In this document: piece after piece, positions 1 to 10,069 of the stretch
How the letters are laid out: each line of letters begins with the position of its first letter
Position numbering within the stretch: position 1 is the stretch's first letter
Source of the DNA: Hanleya hanleyi
Lineage: Eukaryota > Mollusca > Polyplacophora > Lepidopleurida > Hanleyidae
Direction of reading: 5' to 3'
NCBI GenBank assembly: GCA_036873755.1
Contig: JAVTVY010025073.1
Location: 1 to 64,000 of the forward strand
DNA: 64,000 nucleotides
Notes under the pieces: generated by a model
What the model saw: the letters and a program-made list of their open reading frames with translations, nothing else
The model's database searches: none
Told to the model about the DNA's origin: nothing
Position numbers and translations under genes: made by a program

Positions 1-311
1 CAAGCGTATCCCATAGACGAGCACAGTCGAAGATGACGGCCAGGATAACTTACAAGATGCGTACACCACTATGCGCCCCGATATTAGAAAAACAGCCATG
101 GCGACCTATGAACAGTATAGTCCGCTGCCACTTGAAATGAAAGAGAACCCTACGGACCGAGCCATCTTAAAGACTAAGCGTCACTTTGAAGAGAATATGG
201 AGCTTCCACCCACAGAGGCCTTGAAATATTCGATCAAATTGCGCAAACAGCTATTCCGGGACATGGTGGGCTGGTACACATGTACCAGACACTACGGCAA
301 GACACATTGAT
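1..311 (+). pseudogene. 3' fragment of a Maverick-type tail-module protein (third copy of the lineage)
   Basis: Translation from about position 40 to 270 closely matches the C-terminal half of the C2H2-tail protein encoded in each arm of the 4503-12135 palindrome. Shared stretches include QDNLQ, AYTTMRPDIRKTAMATYEQY, LPLEMK and PPTEAL followed by LRKQLF. The zinc-finger end is cut off by the window edge or lost. The match ends near position 268 and a stop follows at 308-310. Function is unknown. The module resembles the tail fused to the packaging ATPase, so a virion or packaging role is only an inference. It is a divergent copy, not a duplicate of the palindrome arm. Confidence 0.7.
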
Positions 312-343
312 ATGACAAGACCTAGGGCCCGGGCCACTGATGG

Positions 344-544
344 TCATGCTGCAGGGTGATCTAATATTCTCGTCTGTGACGTAGGTGTTGATCGTACGTT
401 ATCTGGACTCCGTTCATTGAGGTGGCTTCGATCTATACGATTTTTGTGTATGGAAAGCAAATGTCTACATAGATTAAATGGGGTGAAATATGACTTCGAA
501 CACACCTGGCATACGTAAAGAATGGATCTTGTCTCCAGGGACAC
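344..544 (-). CDS. Short ORF with one C2H2 zinc finger, probable gene-start fragment
   Basis: The 66-residue minus-strand ORF has one C2H2 finger at residues 11-32 with spacing C-x2-C-x12-H-x4-H (CQVC, then HLLSIH). Arrangement and length match the N-terminal zinc-finger tags on the ATPase and tail proteins of the neighbouring Maverick-like elements, each of which starts with a single finger. It lies tail-to-tail with the relic at 1-311. It is probably the 5' end of another broken gene of the same lineage rather than a complete gene. No partner domain follows in frame. Confidence 0.45.
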   Translation of the reverse strand: MSLETRSILYVCQVCSKSYFTPFNLCRHLLSIHKNRIDRSHLNERSPDNVRSTPTSQTRILDHPAA

Positions 545-1002
545 CCGTCGTATAATGAAGCCTCACAGCTGTAAGTCGTGTTTATGTGCCAGAGCTCGGA
601 ATTCGGAGATAGATAAGGGATCGGATCTTTTGGATGGGACAGTTCAGAACTCGAATCTCGACGCTTCGAGCTATGGGATGGGGTAGATAAAAGGTAGGAG
701 TTCTGGGGTGGACCAGTTAAGAGCTCGGAGCTCTTGGGCCTCGGAGCTCTGAGTTGGATACAGTTAAGAGCTGGGAGCTCTTGGAACTCGGTCTTGAAGT
801 GCCGCCGAAACTACCCTTTCTCTACTACTCCACGGCTGCGTATGCACGTATCACCGCCAGTCTGACTCTATCCGGAACTGTTCAAACTACAGGGTCAGTA
901 GATTTGAACCGCAACACTAGATACGGGTTTAATTCGAGGTATCACTTGAACAAATTCTTTACAAATAACACCTATGGCGCTTCCTGATTAGTCGCAAAGA
1001 TA
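545..1002. other. Non-coding; GAGCTC-rich stretch
   Basis: No credible gene. Positions about 580-790 repeat GAGCTC motifs in variants such as agagctcggagctcttgg. Similar GAGCTC clusters occur on both sides of the palindrome centre (about 8208-8260 and 8385-8430), so this stretch may be a remnant of the same element family. Confidence 0.4.
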
Positions 1003-1212
1003 GTGTATAGGCGGCGTGCATGGCGGCGTGTTAGGGGGCGGTCTGGCTGCGTTTGGGACGTGTTGGCAGCGTGTTGGTGGCGTTTGGGGGAGCGTGTTGG
1101 CGGCGCCCGAGTGGCGGCGTTCGGGGCGTGTTGGCAGCGTGTATGGCGGCATTGGGGGCGCGTTGGCGGCGTGTTAGCGGCGTATTGGCCGCGTTTGGCG
1201 GCGTCCATTTGA
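1003..1212. repeat. GGCG-rich minisatellite
   Basis: About 200 bp of loosely repeated units built on ggcg followed by tgttgg or tgtttgg, strongly G-biased on the plus strand. It is open in several frames on both strands, as expected for a low-complexity array; those ORFs are not credible genes. It resembles the GGTGGCGTT arrays near the palindrome centre. Confidence 0.8.
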
Positions 1213-1775
1213 TTAACCTGGCGGCCATCTTAACGAAGTACTCTCCTTTTCCCACTAACAATGTCGTCCTTAGGCCTAGTGAGGATATCTTCTGGTGACA
1301 TATGAGGTAAATTAAAGACGATCACGTGATCACGTCGTCGCGTCTACGATCTCGCCTACGCTCCTCTCTAACAATCTCCTGCACTTATGCCTTTACATCA
1401 CTATCTACCAGTTGCTGGATTCCACTGTTTTTAGAACTCCAAACTAAATCCCACAAGAGAGATATTGATATAACTGGACTGGACTCTCACAAGCTGCGCA
1501 CACATCGCAGTATCTACAGTGCCTTCCCTAACTCCATGTGGCAGTTCACACACTTGTGAAGGGGCTGTGTTCGCGACCCTGTAGGTGACGATTACTGAGA
1601 TAGTCTGTGGTGACTTAATGAAGATATATCTGATGACGAATAGAGAGTATTGAGAAGAATTTATGATGATATGATGACGATTATTACGATGAGATGGTAA
1701 TAATTAAGGATGATGAATATGATGAACACAGATATTGAAATATATTTGGAGATAATAAGCAAATGAGGTTCATGG
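1213..1775. other. Non-coding stretch
   Basis: No gene or structured RNA seen. Positions 1600-1740 are rich in gatgat trinucleotide-like runs. Confidence 0.5.
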
Positions 1776-2035
1776 TCCGTATGAATCCCAGGTACTTCAA
1801 GATCCTTGTCGTGTTCACATGAACAGTCACAACCCAAGCGTGACTGAGATACATCATTCTCTAGATTCTCATTCTCATTGAAAACTGTTAACCCTGCAGG
1901 AAACTGTTTTTGCATACTATGGTTTCTTTTTTAAAATTTGGGGCTGATGAATTAAAATTAGATCTTTGAATTATGAACGCGGAAATTCCTCAATGGACGA
2001 CGGCTACATATTGAATGACGAATTAGACGCTTGTA
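1776..2035 (+). repeat. Diverged copy of the RT-associated ~340-bp repeat
   Basis: Matches the repeat that flanks the reverse transcriptase at 28126-28470 and 29462-29806. Shared landmarks are cgtatgaa near the start, gcgtgactgagatacatcat, a cctgcaggaaact block, an aatggacgacggct block and the terminal gacgcttgta at 2026-2035. It is internally shortened and mutated. No RT sequence accompanies it. Confidence 0.75.
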
Positions 2036-3349
2036 TGATGAGGACACACATACTGAAATGTGTATATGGAATTCATGTATATATGTTAATGCATTTGAGA
2101 TTTGAAGACTATAAATGCATAGATGAGTATGAGTATTGCCATGGCTGTCATGTTCTGTTGTAGTGCAATGCGTTGGGGAGAGGTATAGCTGTTCATGGGG
2201 GGGGGGGGGATAACCGATTCCACGCCACGAGACTTATCAACACAAATAATGACACAGATGCAAATCAGCTGTGCTATTATAAGTAAATAATTCAAATTGT
2301 GATCAATTAACTCTGCTTCGTTAATTAGGCTGTTCCAATTTCTGTGGGAAACGACGACATGACAGATCCGAGGCGTTCGAACTGATTTGTTGCACCAATT
2401 ACTTATTGAGAGAATTATAGAAATTAGTGATGATCAAGTCAGATTATGACATTTAAATTCCTGTGGCCGGTGCCACTTTTGTGTATTTTAATTACTGCTA
2501 CATGTAAGGGTTAATGTATATAGTAAGTACATGTAGAGGGTTAATCTTTACTTGCTCTGAATTGGAATTCTGTATGTTCCGAGTGGATATTGTTTGTCCT
2601 TGTCCTTGTTTAACTTAGAACCTGTTGGTAGATATGCATTGTGCATATTAAGCAGCCTGAACCTGCTTAGTGATTGGTCAGTAGTTCAGATCTTCAACCA
2701 GGCGTTACCCTGATTGACTGTATTTTGAATTTGTTAAAATCTGCTTTTAAATCTTGTGCACAACTAACTGCCACTTGTCACTCAGACTTTATGTAGAACA
2801 GACCATTTTATTGAATTTGGGAATTTACTGGACTATTATCTGGATTGGAACTAAGGTTAGTTGTTGCTATTTTAACTACATTTTGTACTGTATTTCTATG
2901 TTTATTTAATGTAAGCTTGCTACTAGATTAATGGTAGTATAATGTGGATTCTAGCTTATTTTGTAGAAAAGTAGCACAGTAGCCACTTGTATTCATAATA
3001 TTTCCTTTAGTCTAAGAACCTAGCGTATCTAGCGTCCGTATGAGAAAGAGCAGAATGATGTGTGAACCCCCCTCCCAATGAAACCTAAAAAAAATAAAAA
3101 AAAAATTGAGGGATCAGCGAACCATGGGATTTCACGTAGAAATAATGTCTTGAAATGATATGGAAATTGATTGAATGTGGCTTATGTAATTGGAGTATCT
3201 ATATGTGTATTAAACAGACCATCATCTATTCATGTAGTTTGTGAGTGTACTATTTAAGTTGGAGTTTCAATATGTATCACGTGTAGTGGTGTGTTATAGG
3301 CTTGTTTTGTTTGTGTTAAACCTGGAAGTCAAATGGAGTCGGGCATATT
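2036..3349. other. Non-coding, AT-rich
   Basis: No supported gene. Contains a run of about ten G residues near 2199-2209 and A-rich tracts near 3087-3105. Confidence 0.5.
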
Positions 3350-4080
3350 CTTCAAAATCGATGCGTGTTTATGCGAAACAAATGTGAAAATAGAACCATA
3401 AATCTACATACATTGTGTTCAGATTTATTTCCGGGAAAACGCGTAAAACGCATCTTCGGCTACCTGGGACCCCGGAGCTTCCGGGGCCTAGGCGGCCCCT
3501 GGACCCTCGCCTGTCAGGCTGTGAGGATCGCTTATTTTAGCTTTGTGTAAATGAATCTGTATCATATTGGTTCTAATGTTGATAAAAAAGGTCATCGTTT
3601 TTATTTTGTGTTAAATATAACTCGAAAGTTAAATGGATTCAGGCATGAAGTATGATTTTTTCAATATCGATGCGTGCTTATAAATGCGAAACAAACGTGA
3701 AAATAAAACCATAAATCTGCATACATTATGTTCGAATTTATTTCCGGGAAAACGCTTAGAATGCATCTCCGGAGATCTGGGACTTCGGAGCTTCCGGGGC
3801 CTAGGCGGCCCCTGGACCCTCGCCTCTTTTTCTGTGAGGATTTCCTTGTTTTATCTTTGTATGATTGAATCGTATCGGTAGGCGTATTGGTTTCCCAATT
3901 TTTTCAATATCGATGCGTGCTTATAATAGAACCATAATTCTGCATAAATTACGATCAGTATTATTTGCGGGAAAACGCTCAGAACGCATCTCCGGCGATC
4001 TAGGACCCCGGAGCTTACGGGGCCTAGGCGGCCCCTGGAACCTCGCCTGCTGGGATGTGATAGTCGACTCCCCCCACCCC
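3350..4080 (+). repeat. Three spaced copies of a ~200-bp GC-rich unit
   Basis: Units at about 3357-3550, 3667-3850 and 3910-4075 share atcgatgcgtg, a ttccgggaaaacgc block, and a GC-rich core made of ggaccccggagcttccgg followed by ggcctaggcggcccctgga. The core is partly self-complementary (GGCCTAGGC, CCGGAGCTTCCGG). The three copies keep a similar open frame containing FPGK and GGPWTLA, but there is no start or codon evidence for a gene. Spacing is about 310 and 245 bp. Confidence 0.75.
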
Positions 4081-4769
4081 CCTATGAATACTGGATTCGC
4101 TCTTGGTAGGGAATGAATGATACAGAAGAACTGATTTCTACACGTATTCTCCACGTCATCTCACATCAGCCAATCGAATGGACGACGTCACCTTTGCTAT
4201 ATCGAAAGATATGGTCTGGTGAAGTCATAGCAGTGCTTTAATAGAAATTGTTCAATCAGTTCATCATTCTACAGTGTAAACATTTGTACAGGATGTTTAA
4301 TAAAATAGTTCAGGTAGTAATTTGATGGAGGACTGTCACAAGAGTAGACACATTTTCATACTGTGTTGATTATGTTCTGACGAATAGATTTGAGACATGA
4401 GATACGTCTCGATGACAGTGAGCGTATATTGCCTGTTACGTGCTACATTGTGTTGTTGTATTATTGAACCGTGTCTCGTGCAGTGTGCTTTTATCTACCC
4501 AGAGTAGTATAGTCTACTGAAAAAACCTCATATTTTGCCGGCGGAGGTAACTCTTGCATCCGACAGGGGGCGCTGTCCCAGGTTAAAGTATAGGAAGCGG
4601 CCATTTACGGCCTTTGTCCTCTAGGCCGCAAGGCCGCTATAGTTCCGGCGACCTTTGACCTTGTATTCTTCCACGGTGATGCGGTCTGGCGGTGATGCGG
4701 TCGCGGGAGAAAGCCTCCGCGGACAGAAAATAGTCCCATGGGTTGACTTCCAATGTTAATGTATACGGG

Positions 4770-5570
4770 GAATACCTAAATAGACGTTTTGGGGTCTAGG
4801 GGAGCCACTAATGGTCCGATGGAGTCGAGTGAGGTATCCATGTAAAGCCTATGTGAGGGGGCATCTGACGGGATGGGTGTGGTGTTGGAATATCGTCATT
4901 CTGCGCATGCGCGGTGGACAAAGGGTATGGAAATAGACGTTTTGGGGTCTAGGGGAGCCACTAATGGTCCGATGGGGTCATATGAGGTATCCATGTGAAG
5001 CATTCGTAAAGGGGCACCTGATGGGCTGGATGCGGGGTTGAAATAGCGGTATTCTGCGCATGCGCAGACAGGGAATTGTGGCCAAAGGGTATGGAAATAG
5101 ACGTTTTGGAGCTAGGGGAGCCACTAATGGTCCGATGGGGTCGAGTGAGGTATCAAAGTGAAGCATTCGTGAAGGGGCATCCGCCGGGGTGGGTGACACG
5201 TGGAACTGACGTCATTCTGCGCATGCGCGGTAGACCAATAGTATGAAAATAGACGTTTTGGGATCTAGGAGAGCCCCTAATGGCCCGGTGGAGTCGTATG
5301 GGGTATCAATGTGAAGCACACATGAGGGGGCATCTGCTTGGACTAGTGGCTCGGGCGTTGTCACCATTCTGCGCATGCGCAGACAGGGAATTGTGAGAAA
5401 AGGGTATGGAAATAGACGTTTTGGGATCTAGGGAAGCCCCTAATGGTCCGACAGAGCCGGATGAGGTATCAATGTGAAGCACACATGAGGGGGCATCCGC
5501 CTGGACTAGTGTCTCGGCCGTTGTCACCATTCTGCGCATGCGCAAACAGGGAATTGTGAGCAACGCCCGC
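4770..5570 (-). repeat. Left terminal array, five ~155-bp units
   Basis: Five units carry agacgttttgg at about 4782, 4935, 5099, 5251 and 5414, giving a period of 152-164 bp. Each also has ccactaatggtccga or a close variant, and all but one boundary carries the palindrome GCGCATGCGC. It is the subterminal part of the palindrome arm and repeats in inverse order at 11072-11870. Confidence 0.9.
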
Positions 5571-5993
5571 CAACGCCAAGTTCAACGCTTCAACGCCCTG
5601 GTGAATTAGCCCAAAAGCTCTGATTTTCATGGAATTGTCGCTAATTCATTGGAAATACAGTGACGCCCGTCAACGTCCGCCTTAACGCCCTAGCATAACG
5701 TCTTGACGCCATGATATCGACAGATGAGAGAACAACAACAACAAGGATGAGAGAACAACAACAACAACAAGTTTTTTTTATATAGTTTATTCTCCCCTCC
5801 ATCATAACATACCCACGCTGGGGGAGCCGCGTTGGGTATGTTTACAATTTAAGAATACTCTTGTCCAATCAGAGACCGCCATTTTGTCCTACCATATTCG
5901 TTCTTGCCCGTTAGATGTATTCTCGGCTGTCCAATCAGAAACCGTCCTTAAGAAAGTCCCATCTTCGGCCCTGTTCGCTCTCATCCGTTTGTT
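5570..5993. other. Spacer of left arm: AACGCC repeats, hairpin and poly(A) signal
   Basis: Carries many AACGCC units (GGCGTT on the other strand) at 5560-5710 and a CAACAA run at 5730-5770. On the minus strand, downstream of the gene ending at 5994, it has a hairpin at about 5808-5841 and AATAAA at 5786-5791. The mirror copy lies at 10643-11070. Confidence 0.6.
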
Positions 5994-6566
5994 CTAATCA
6001 GCGTCGGTCAGGCCTGGATATTCGTTGGGCAGCATACCCTGAAACAGTTGTTTGCGCATTCTTATCGCATTTTCCAGGGCCTCGGTGGGTGGTAACCCCA
6101 TAGCCTCTTCCAAGTGACGCTTGGTCTTCATGATGGACCTGTGCGTGGGGTCGCCTTTCATTTCAAGCGGTAGTAAGGTATACTGTTCATAGATCGCCAT
6201 GGCTGTTTTCCTGATGCGGGGCCGCATTTCGGTGTACGCCTGTTGTAAGTTATCCTGTCCCGCGTCCTCGATCGCTTCAGCGTGAGTATTGATAGCTGCT
6301 GTTACAATACGATCCCAGAAGGTAGGTTCTGCCTCACTTTCCTGGGATGTAAGCTGACTATCTGAGGTCAAGCTCTCCATATCAGTAGATAGACTGTCAG
6401 CAATCTTGGATTCGGTATCAGTCGATACACTCTCATCGATCTCTGTTTCAGCATCCGATTCAACGGACTCCTCGACGTCTTCAATCCCATGTATATTTTT
6501 CTGGTGTCGCATCATATCGTAATGTCTGGTGAACGTGCGTTCACACTCGGAACAAGTATGAGCCAT
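5994..6566 (-). CDS. C2H2 zinc-finger protein with tail module (left arm)
   Basis: Intact 190-residue ORF. The in-frame ATG at 6566 is preferred over the upstream one at 6608 because it places the finger at the extreme N terminus, as in the sister proteins. Residues 5-26 form a C2H2 finger (CSEC, then H21 and H26). Residues about 27-90 are an acidic Ser/Thr-rich linker. Residues about 95-185 are the tail module, ending in a DPTH...IMKT...LRKQLF-type pattern (with MRKQLF here). The same pattern is seen in the ATPase tail and in the 18 kb element. A poly(A) signal lies about 200 bp downstream. Function is unknown; the finger suggests nucleic-acid binding. The mirror copy at 10070-10642 is also open. 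Confidence 0.8.
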   Translation of the reverse strand: MAHTCSECERTFTRHYDMMRHQKNIHGIEDVEESVESDAETEIDESVSTDTESKIADSLSTDMESLTSDSQLTSQESEAEPTFWDRIVTAAINTHAEAIEDAGQDNLQQAYTEMRPRIRKTAMAIYEQYTLLPLEMKGDPTHRSIMKTKRHLEEAMGLPPTEALENAIRMRKQLFQGMLPNEYPGLTDAD

Positions 6567-6715
6567 GTTGACGGTTGAACGTCGACTGTGCGTGTTTTGG
6601 GAATACACTCGCTTTCATAGACAGTGATATCCACCAACGCCCACTGTTACGCCTTAACGCCCAATATGTACGCCTTGACGCTCGTCTCAACGCTTTAACA
6701 CACTTTCTTAACGCT
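6567..6715. other. Intergenic spacer with GGCGTT/GCGTTAA motifs (left arm)
   Basis: Short spacer between the two arm genes, rich in AACGCC, TTAACGC and related motifs; mirrored at 9921-10069. Confidence 0.6.
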
Positions 6716-7934
6716 TTAACGTCGTTTAATGATGCGTTCAAACAAATGCTGCTTTTGTGCTATTGCTCTGACATACGCCGCTTTCCAGTTCATGCCCGAG
6801 GTTTTCAACATCGACGCTGTTCTTTCGATTTCCATATAGACTGGGTCCTTGTCCAACAATTTCATATGGGTCACGAGGTCGACATACTGCTGACGTAAAG
6901 CCCGTCGTATGACAATCTGTTATGGGCTAACATTGCGGCTTCTGTTTTCGAATATCCTTTGTGCTGAAACTTGTTTTCTGTGGCCCTCAACGTCTCGCCC
7001 ATCTCGGCGTCCATACTTTCTTTGAACAAATCCTTCCATAGCCTCGAGTTCACATTATGTTCATTCCCTTGTACGGGTACGGGTTGGTCTTTCACGGTTG
7101 GGTGATATTCGGGGACTGATGGTGTGAAGCGGACCCGCTGTATGGGAGTGGGTTGCTGCTGCTGCTCTGCCAGGAGTGGACTCGGTGGATGGTGCAGAGG
7201 CTGCGGTGATTCCTCGCCGGGTAACAGGTGGGTCGTCAGCCGACGATCTTCGGGGTATGGGCTTTTAAATCTACGAACAGGTAGCCGTACGGACGACTTG
7301 TCGCCCCTTGAAACGCCTGCATGAACTGGTCGATGTTCTGAGGATAAATTCGACTACCAAACACACGGATTTGTGCTCTGTCAATGGGATTGGAGAACAA
7401 CACAAAGTATTGGCAGTTCAAGGCAATATCTCTGGACACCTTCCCTTGAGGAAAGAGATTCTGTGTCAAATAGATGACGGACAGATTGCGATGATGGTAC
7501 CCTTTAGTAAACAAGTCGGCGACGTGTGAATTGTCCTTGGCCGCACTCATCAGATCATTTAGCACTACCACGTTGGTCTGCTCGGGGTCAAAGTAATACG
7601 GTTCGTATATGTCGTGGGGAATCCCTGGGACGAAGCTCACATTCTGTAACCTTGTAGTTTCGTAGGCGGGCTGCCATTGGCTATAACACCAAACAACACG
7701 TGTCGGAGCTGGGGTTGCCACACCTCCCTCTAAGAACTTCATCACCCAGGACGTCTTTCCACATGCCGTAGGGCCGCTCACCGTCATCGTATAGGGATGC
7801 TCTACTGTTCTTGTTGGACCTATAGCGGGACTCGGCTGTGTCTCTTGGTTGTGTTTGCGTTGAATGTGCCTGAGCATACTATCGCGACGAGAGAAGGTTC
7901 TCTGACAGAACGTACACGTACACGACATGTTCAT
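6716..7934 (-). pseudogene. C2H2 - FtsK/HerA-type packaging ATPase - tail fusion, left arm copy
   Basis: The N terminus has a C2H2 finger (CTFC, then HIQRKH), then an ATPase of the Maverick/adenovirus-like DNA-packaging type. The Walker A motif is GPTACGKTSW; later motifs are FVPGIPHD, the Walker B strand VVVLND and the sensor-like stretch SVIYLTQNLFPQGK. The Walker B aspartate that is D in the right arm is N here (near 7557). The frame is open from 7934 to 7236. A run of C shorter by one than in the right arm (near 7247) then shifts it out. Beyond that a Gln/Pro-rich linker leads in frame to the tail module, which has a further deletion relative to the right arm near 6910-6935. The arm comparison indicates one fused gene of about 400 codons. 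It would couple ATP hydrolysis to genome packaging if functional; this copy is broken. Confidence 0.85.
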
Positions 7935-7984
7935 CAGTCGACCAATACATATGAACTGATGATGGACACATGTTCATTCCTATA

Positions 7985-8170
7985 TTTACAGACTCTACCA
8001 CCACCACACACCACACACCACCACCACCAACTCCACCGCCACACACCACCAACACCACCACCAACGCCACCACCAACGCCACCAACACCACCACCAACGC
8101 CACCACCAACGCCACCAACGCCACCACCAACCCCACCAACGCCACCACCAACGCCACCAACGCGTCAACG
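7985..8170. repeat. CACCACCAACGCC minisatellite, left of palindrome centre
   Basis: Array of ccaccaccaacg units, mirrored as GGTGGCGTTGGT at 8465-8665. All reading frames are open because the array lacks stops; the Pro/Thr- or Val/Trp-rich ORFs here are not genes. Confidence 0.9.
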
Positions 8171-8315
8171 CCCGGTGGTGGTGGTAGCCCCCGTGTGCCA
8201 GAGCTCTTGGATCGGAGCTCTCGGAGCTCAAAGCTTGCGGAGCTCAAAGCTCGGACATGACGTCAGCGCAGGCATGCGCGTGTACCTGTGCTGCACCCGC
8301 ACCCTGGTGTACCCT

Positions 8316-8331
8316 ATTCTCCACGGGCTAT
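8316..8331. other. Palindrome centre (non-mirrored spacer)
   Basis: The arms converge on tgtacctgtgctgcaccc and its inverse, then tacccta and tataggg, leaving a short unpaired spacer of roughly 10-15 bases (around ttctccacgggc). The small spacer fits a fold-back replication origin rather than two separate insertions. Confidence 0.8.
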
Positions 8332-8464
8332 AGGGTACAGGGTGCAGCACAGGTACACGCGCATGCCTGCGCTGACGTCATGTCCGAGCTCTGAGCTCCG
8401 CAAGCTTTGAGCTCCGAGAGCTCCGATCCAAGAACTCTGGCACACGGGGGCTACCACCACCACC

Positions 8465-8665
8465 GGGCGTTGACGCGTTGGTGGCGTTGGTGTTGGCGTT
8501 GGTGGCGTTGGTGGTGGCGTTGGTGGCGTTGGTGGTGGCGTTGGTGGCGTTGGTGGTGGTGTTGGTGGCGTTGGTGGTGGCGTTGGTGGTGGTGTTGGTG
8601 GTGTGTGGCGGTGGTGTTGGTGGAGTTGGTGGTGGTGGTGTGTGGTGGGTGGTGGTGGTAGAGTC
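8465..8665. repeat. GGTGGCGTT minisatellite, right of palindrome centre
   Basis: Mirror of the 7985-8170 array, slightly longer, consistent with slippage after the arms formed. Confidence 0.9.
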
Positions 8666-8721
8666 TGTAAATATAGGAATGAACATGTGTCCATCATCAG
8701 TTCATATGTATTGGTCGACTG

Positions 8722-9920
8722 ATGAACATGTCGTGTACGTGTACGTTCTGTCAGAGAACCTTCTCTCGTCGTGATAGTATGCTCAGGCACATTCAACGCA
8801 AACACAACCAAGAGACACAGCCGAGTCCCGCTATAGGTCCAACAAGTAGAGCATCCCTATACGATGACGGTGAGCGGCCCTACGGCATGTGGAAAGACGT
8901 CCTGGGTGATGAAGTTCTTAGAGGGAGATGTGGCAACCCCAGCTCCGACACGTGTTGTTTGGTGTTATAGCCAATGGCAGCCCGCCTACGAAACTACAAG
9001 GTTACAGAATGTGAGCTTCGTCCCAGGGATTCCCCACGACATATACGAACCGTATTACTTTGACCCCGAGCAGACCAACGTGGTAGTGCTAGATGATCTG
9101 ATGAGTGCGGCCAAGGACAATTCACACGTCGCCGACTTGTTTACTAAAGGGTCCCATCATCGCAATCTGTCCGTCATCTATTTGACACAGAATCTCTTTC
9201 CTCAAGGGAAGGTGTCCAGAGATATTGCCTTGAACTGCCAATACTTTGTGTTGTTCTCCAATCCCATTGACAGAGCACAAATCCGTGTGTTTGGTAGTCG
9301 AATTTATCCTCAGAACATCGACCATTTCATGCAGGCGTTTCAAGGGGCGACAAGTCGTCCGTACGGCTACCTGTTCGTAGATTTAAAAGCCCATACCCCC
9401 GAAGATCGTCGGCTGACGACCCACCTGTTACCCGGCGAGGAATCACCGCAGCCTCTACACCATCCACCGAGTCCACTCCTGGCAGAGCAGCAGCAGCAGC
9501 TTCACACCATCAGTCCCCGAATATCACCCAACCGTGAAAGACCAACCCGTACCCGTACAAGGGAATGAACATAATGTGAACTCGAGGCTATGGAAGGATT
9601 TGTTCAAAGAAAGTATGGACGCCGAGATGGGCGAGACGTTGAGGGCCACAGAAAACAAGTTTCAGCACAAAGGATATTCGAAAACAGAAGCCGCAATGTT
9701 AGCCCATAACAGATTGGCACCCAGACTACGATGGGCTTTACGTCAGCAGTATGTCGACCTCGTGACCCATATGAAATTGTTGGACAAGGATCCAGTCCAT
9801 ATGGAAATCGAAAGAACAGCGTCGATGTTGAAAACCTCGGGCATGAACTGGAAAGCGGCGTATGTCAGAGCAATAGCACAAAAGCAGCATTTGTTTGAAC
9901 GCATCATTAAACGACGTTAA
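8722..9920 (+). pseudogene. C2H2 - FtsK/HerA-type packaging ATPase - tail fusion, right arm copy
   Basis: Same architecture as the left arm copy: an N-terminal C2H2 finger (from 8722), Walker A GPTACGKTSW (about 8873), Walker B VVVLDD (about 9083, intact here), then a linker and a tail module ending at 9918-9920. Lesions differ from the left arm. A 5-base deletion near 8846 separates the finger from the ATPase frame, and a deletion of about 28 bases near 9500 separates the ATPase frame (which ends at 9568) from the tail frame. The tail shows KGYSKTEAAMLAHN and a DPVHMEIERT...KQHLFE-type end (KQHLF at the last helix). An ORF call starting at 9534 would rest on GTG, which is not credible in a eukaryote; the tail is better read as part of the fusion. 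Confidence 0.85.
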
Positions 9921-10069
9921 AGCGTTAAGAAAGTGTGTTAAAGCGTTGAGACGAGCGTCAAGGCGTACATATTGGGCGTTAAGGCGTAACAGTGGGCGTT
10001 GGTGGATGTCACTGTCTATGAAAGCGAGTGTATTCCCAAAACACGCACAGTCGACGTTCAACCGTCAAC
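9921..10069. other. Intergenic spacer with GCGTTAAGGCGTAA motifs (right arm)
   Basis: Rich in gcgttaa, gcgttga and ggcgtt units; mirror of 6567-6715. Confidence 0.6.

Noticed and set aside
7797..8811. Long Pro/Thr-, Val- and Trp-rich ORFs on both strands near the palindrome centre
   Set aside because: They are open only because the CACCACCAACG minisatellite contains no stops in any frame. They mirror each other and lack any domain.
9534..9920. Independent 128-residue gene starting at 9534
   Set aside because: The start would be GTG, and the left arm shows the same sequence in frame with the ATPase. Better read as the ATPase C-terminal tail.
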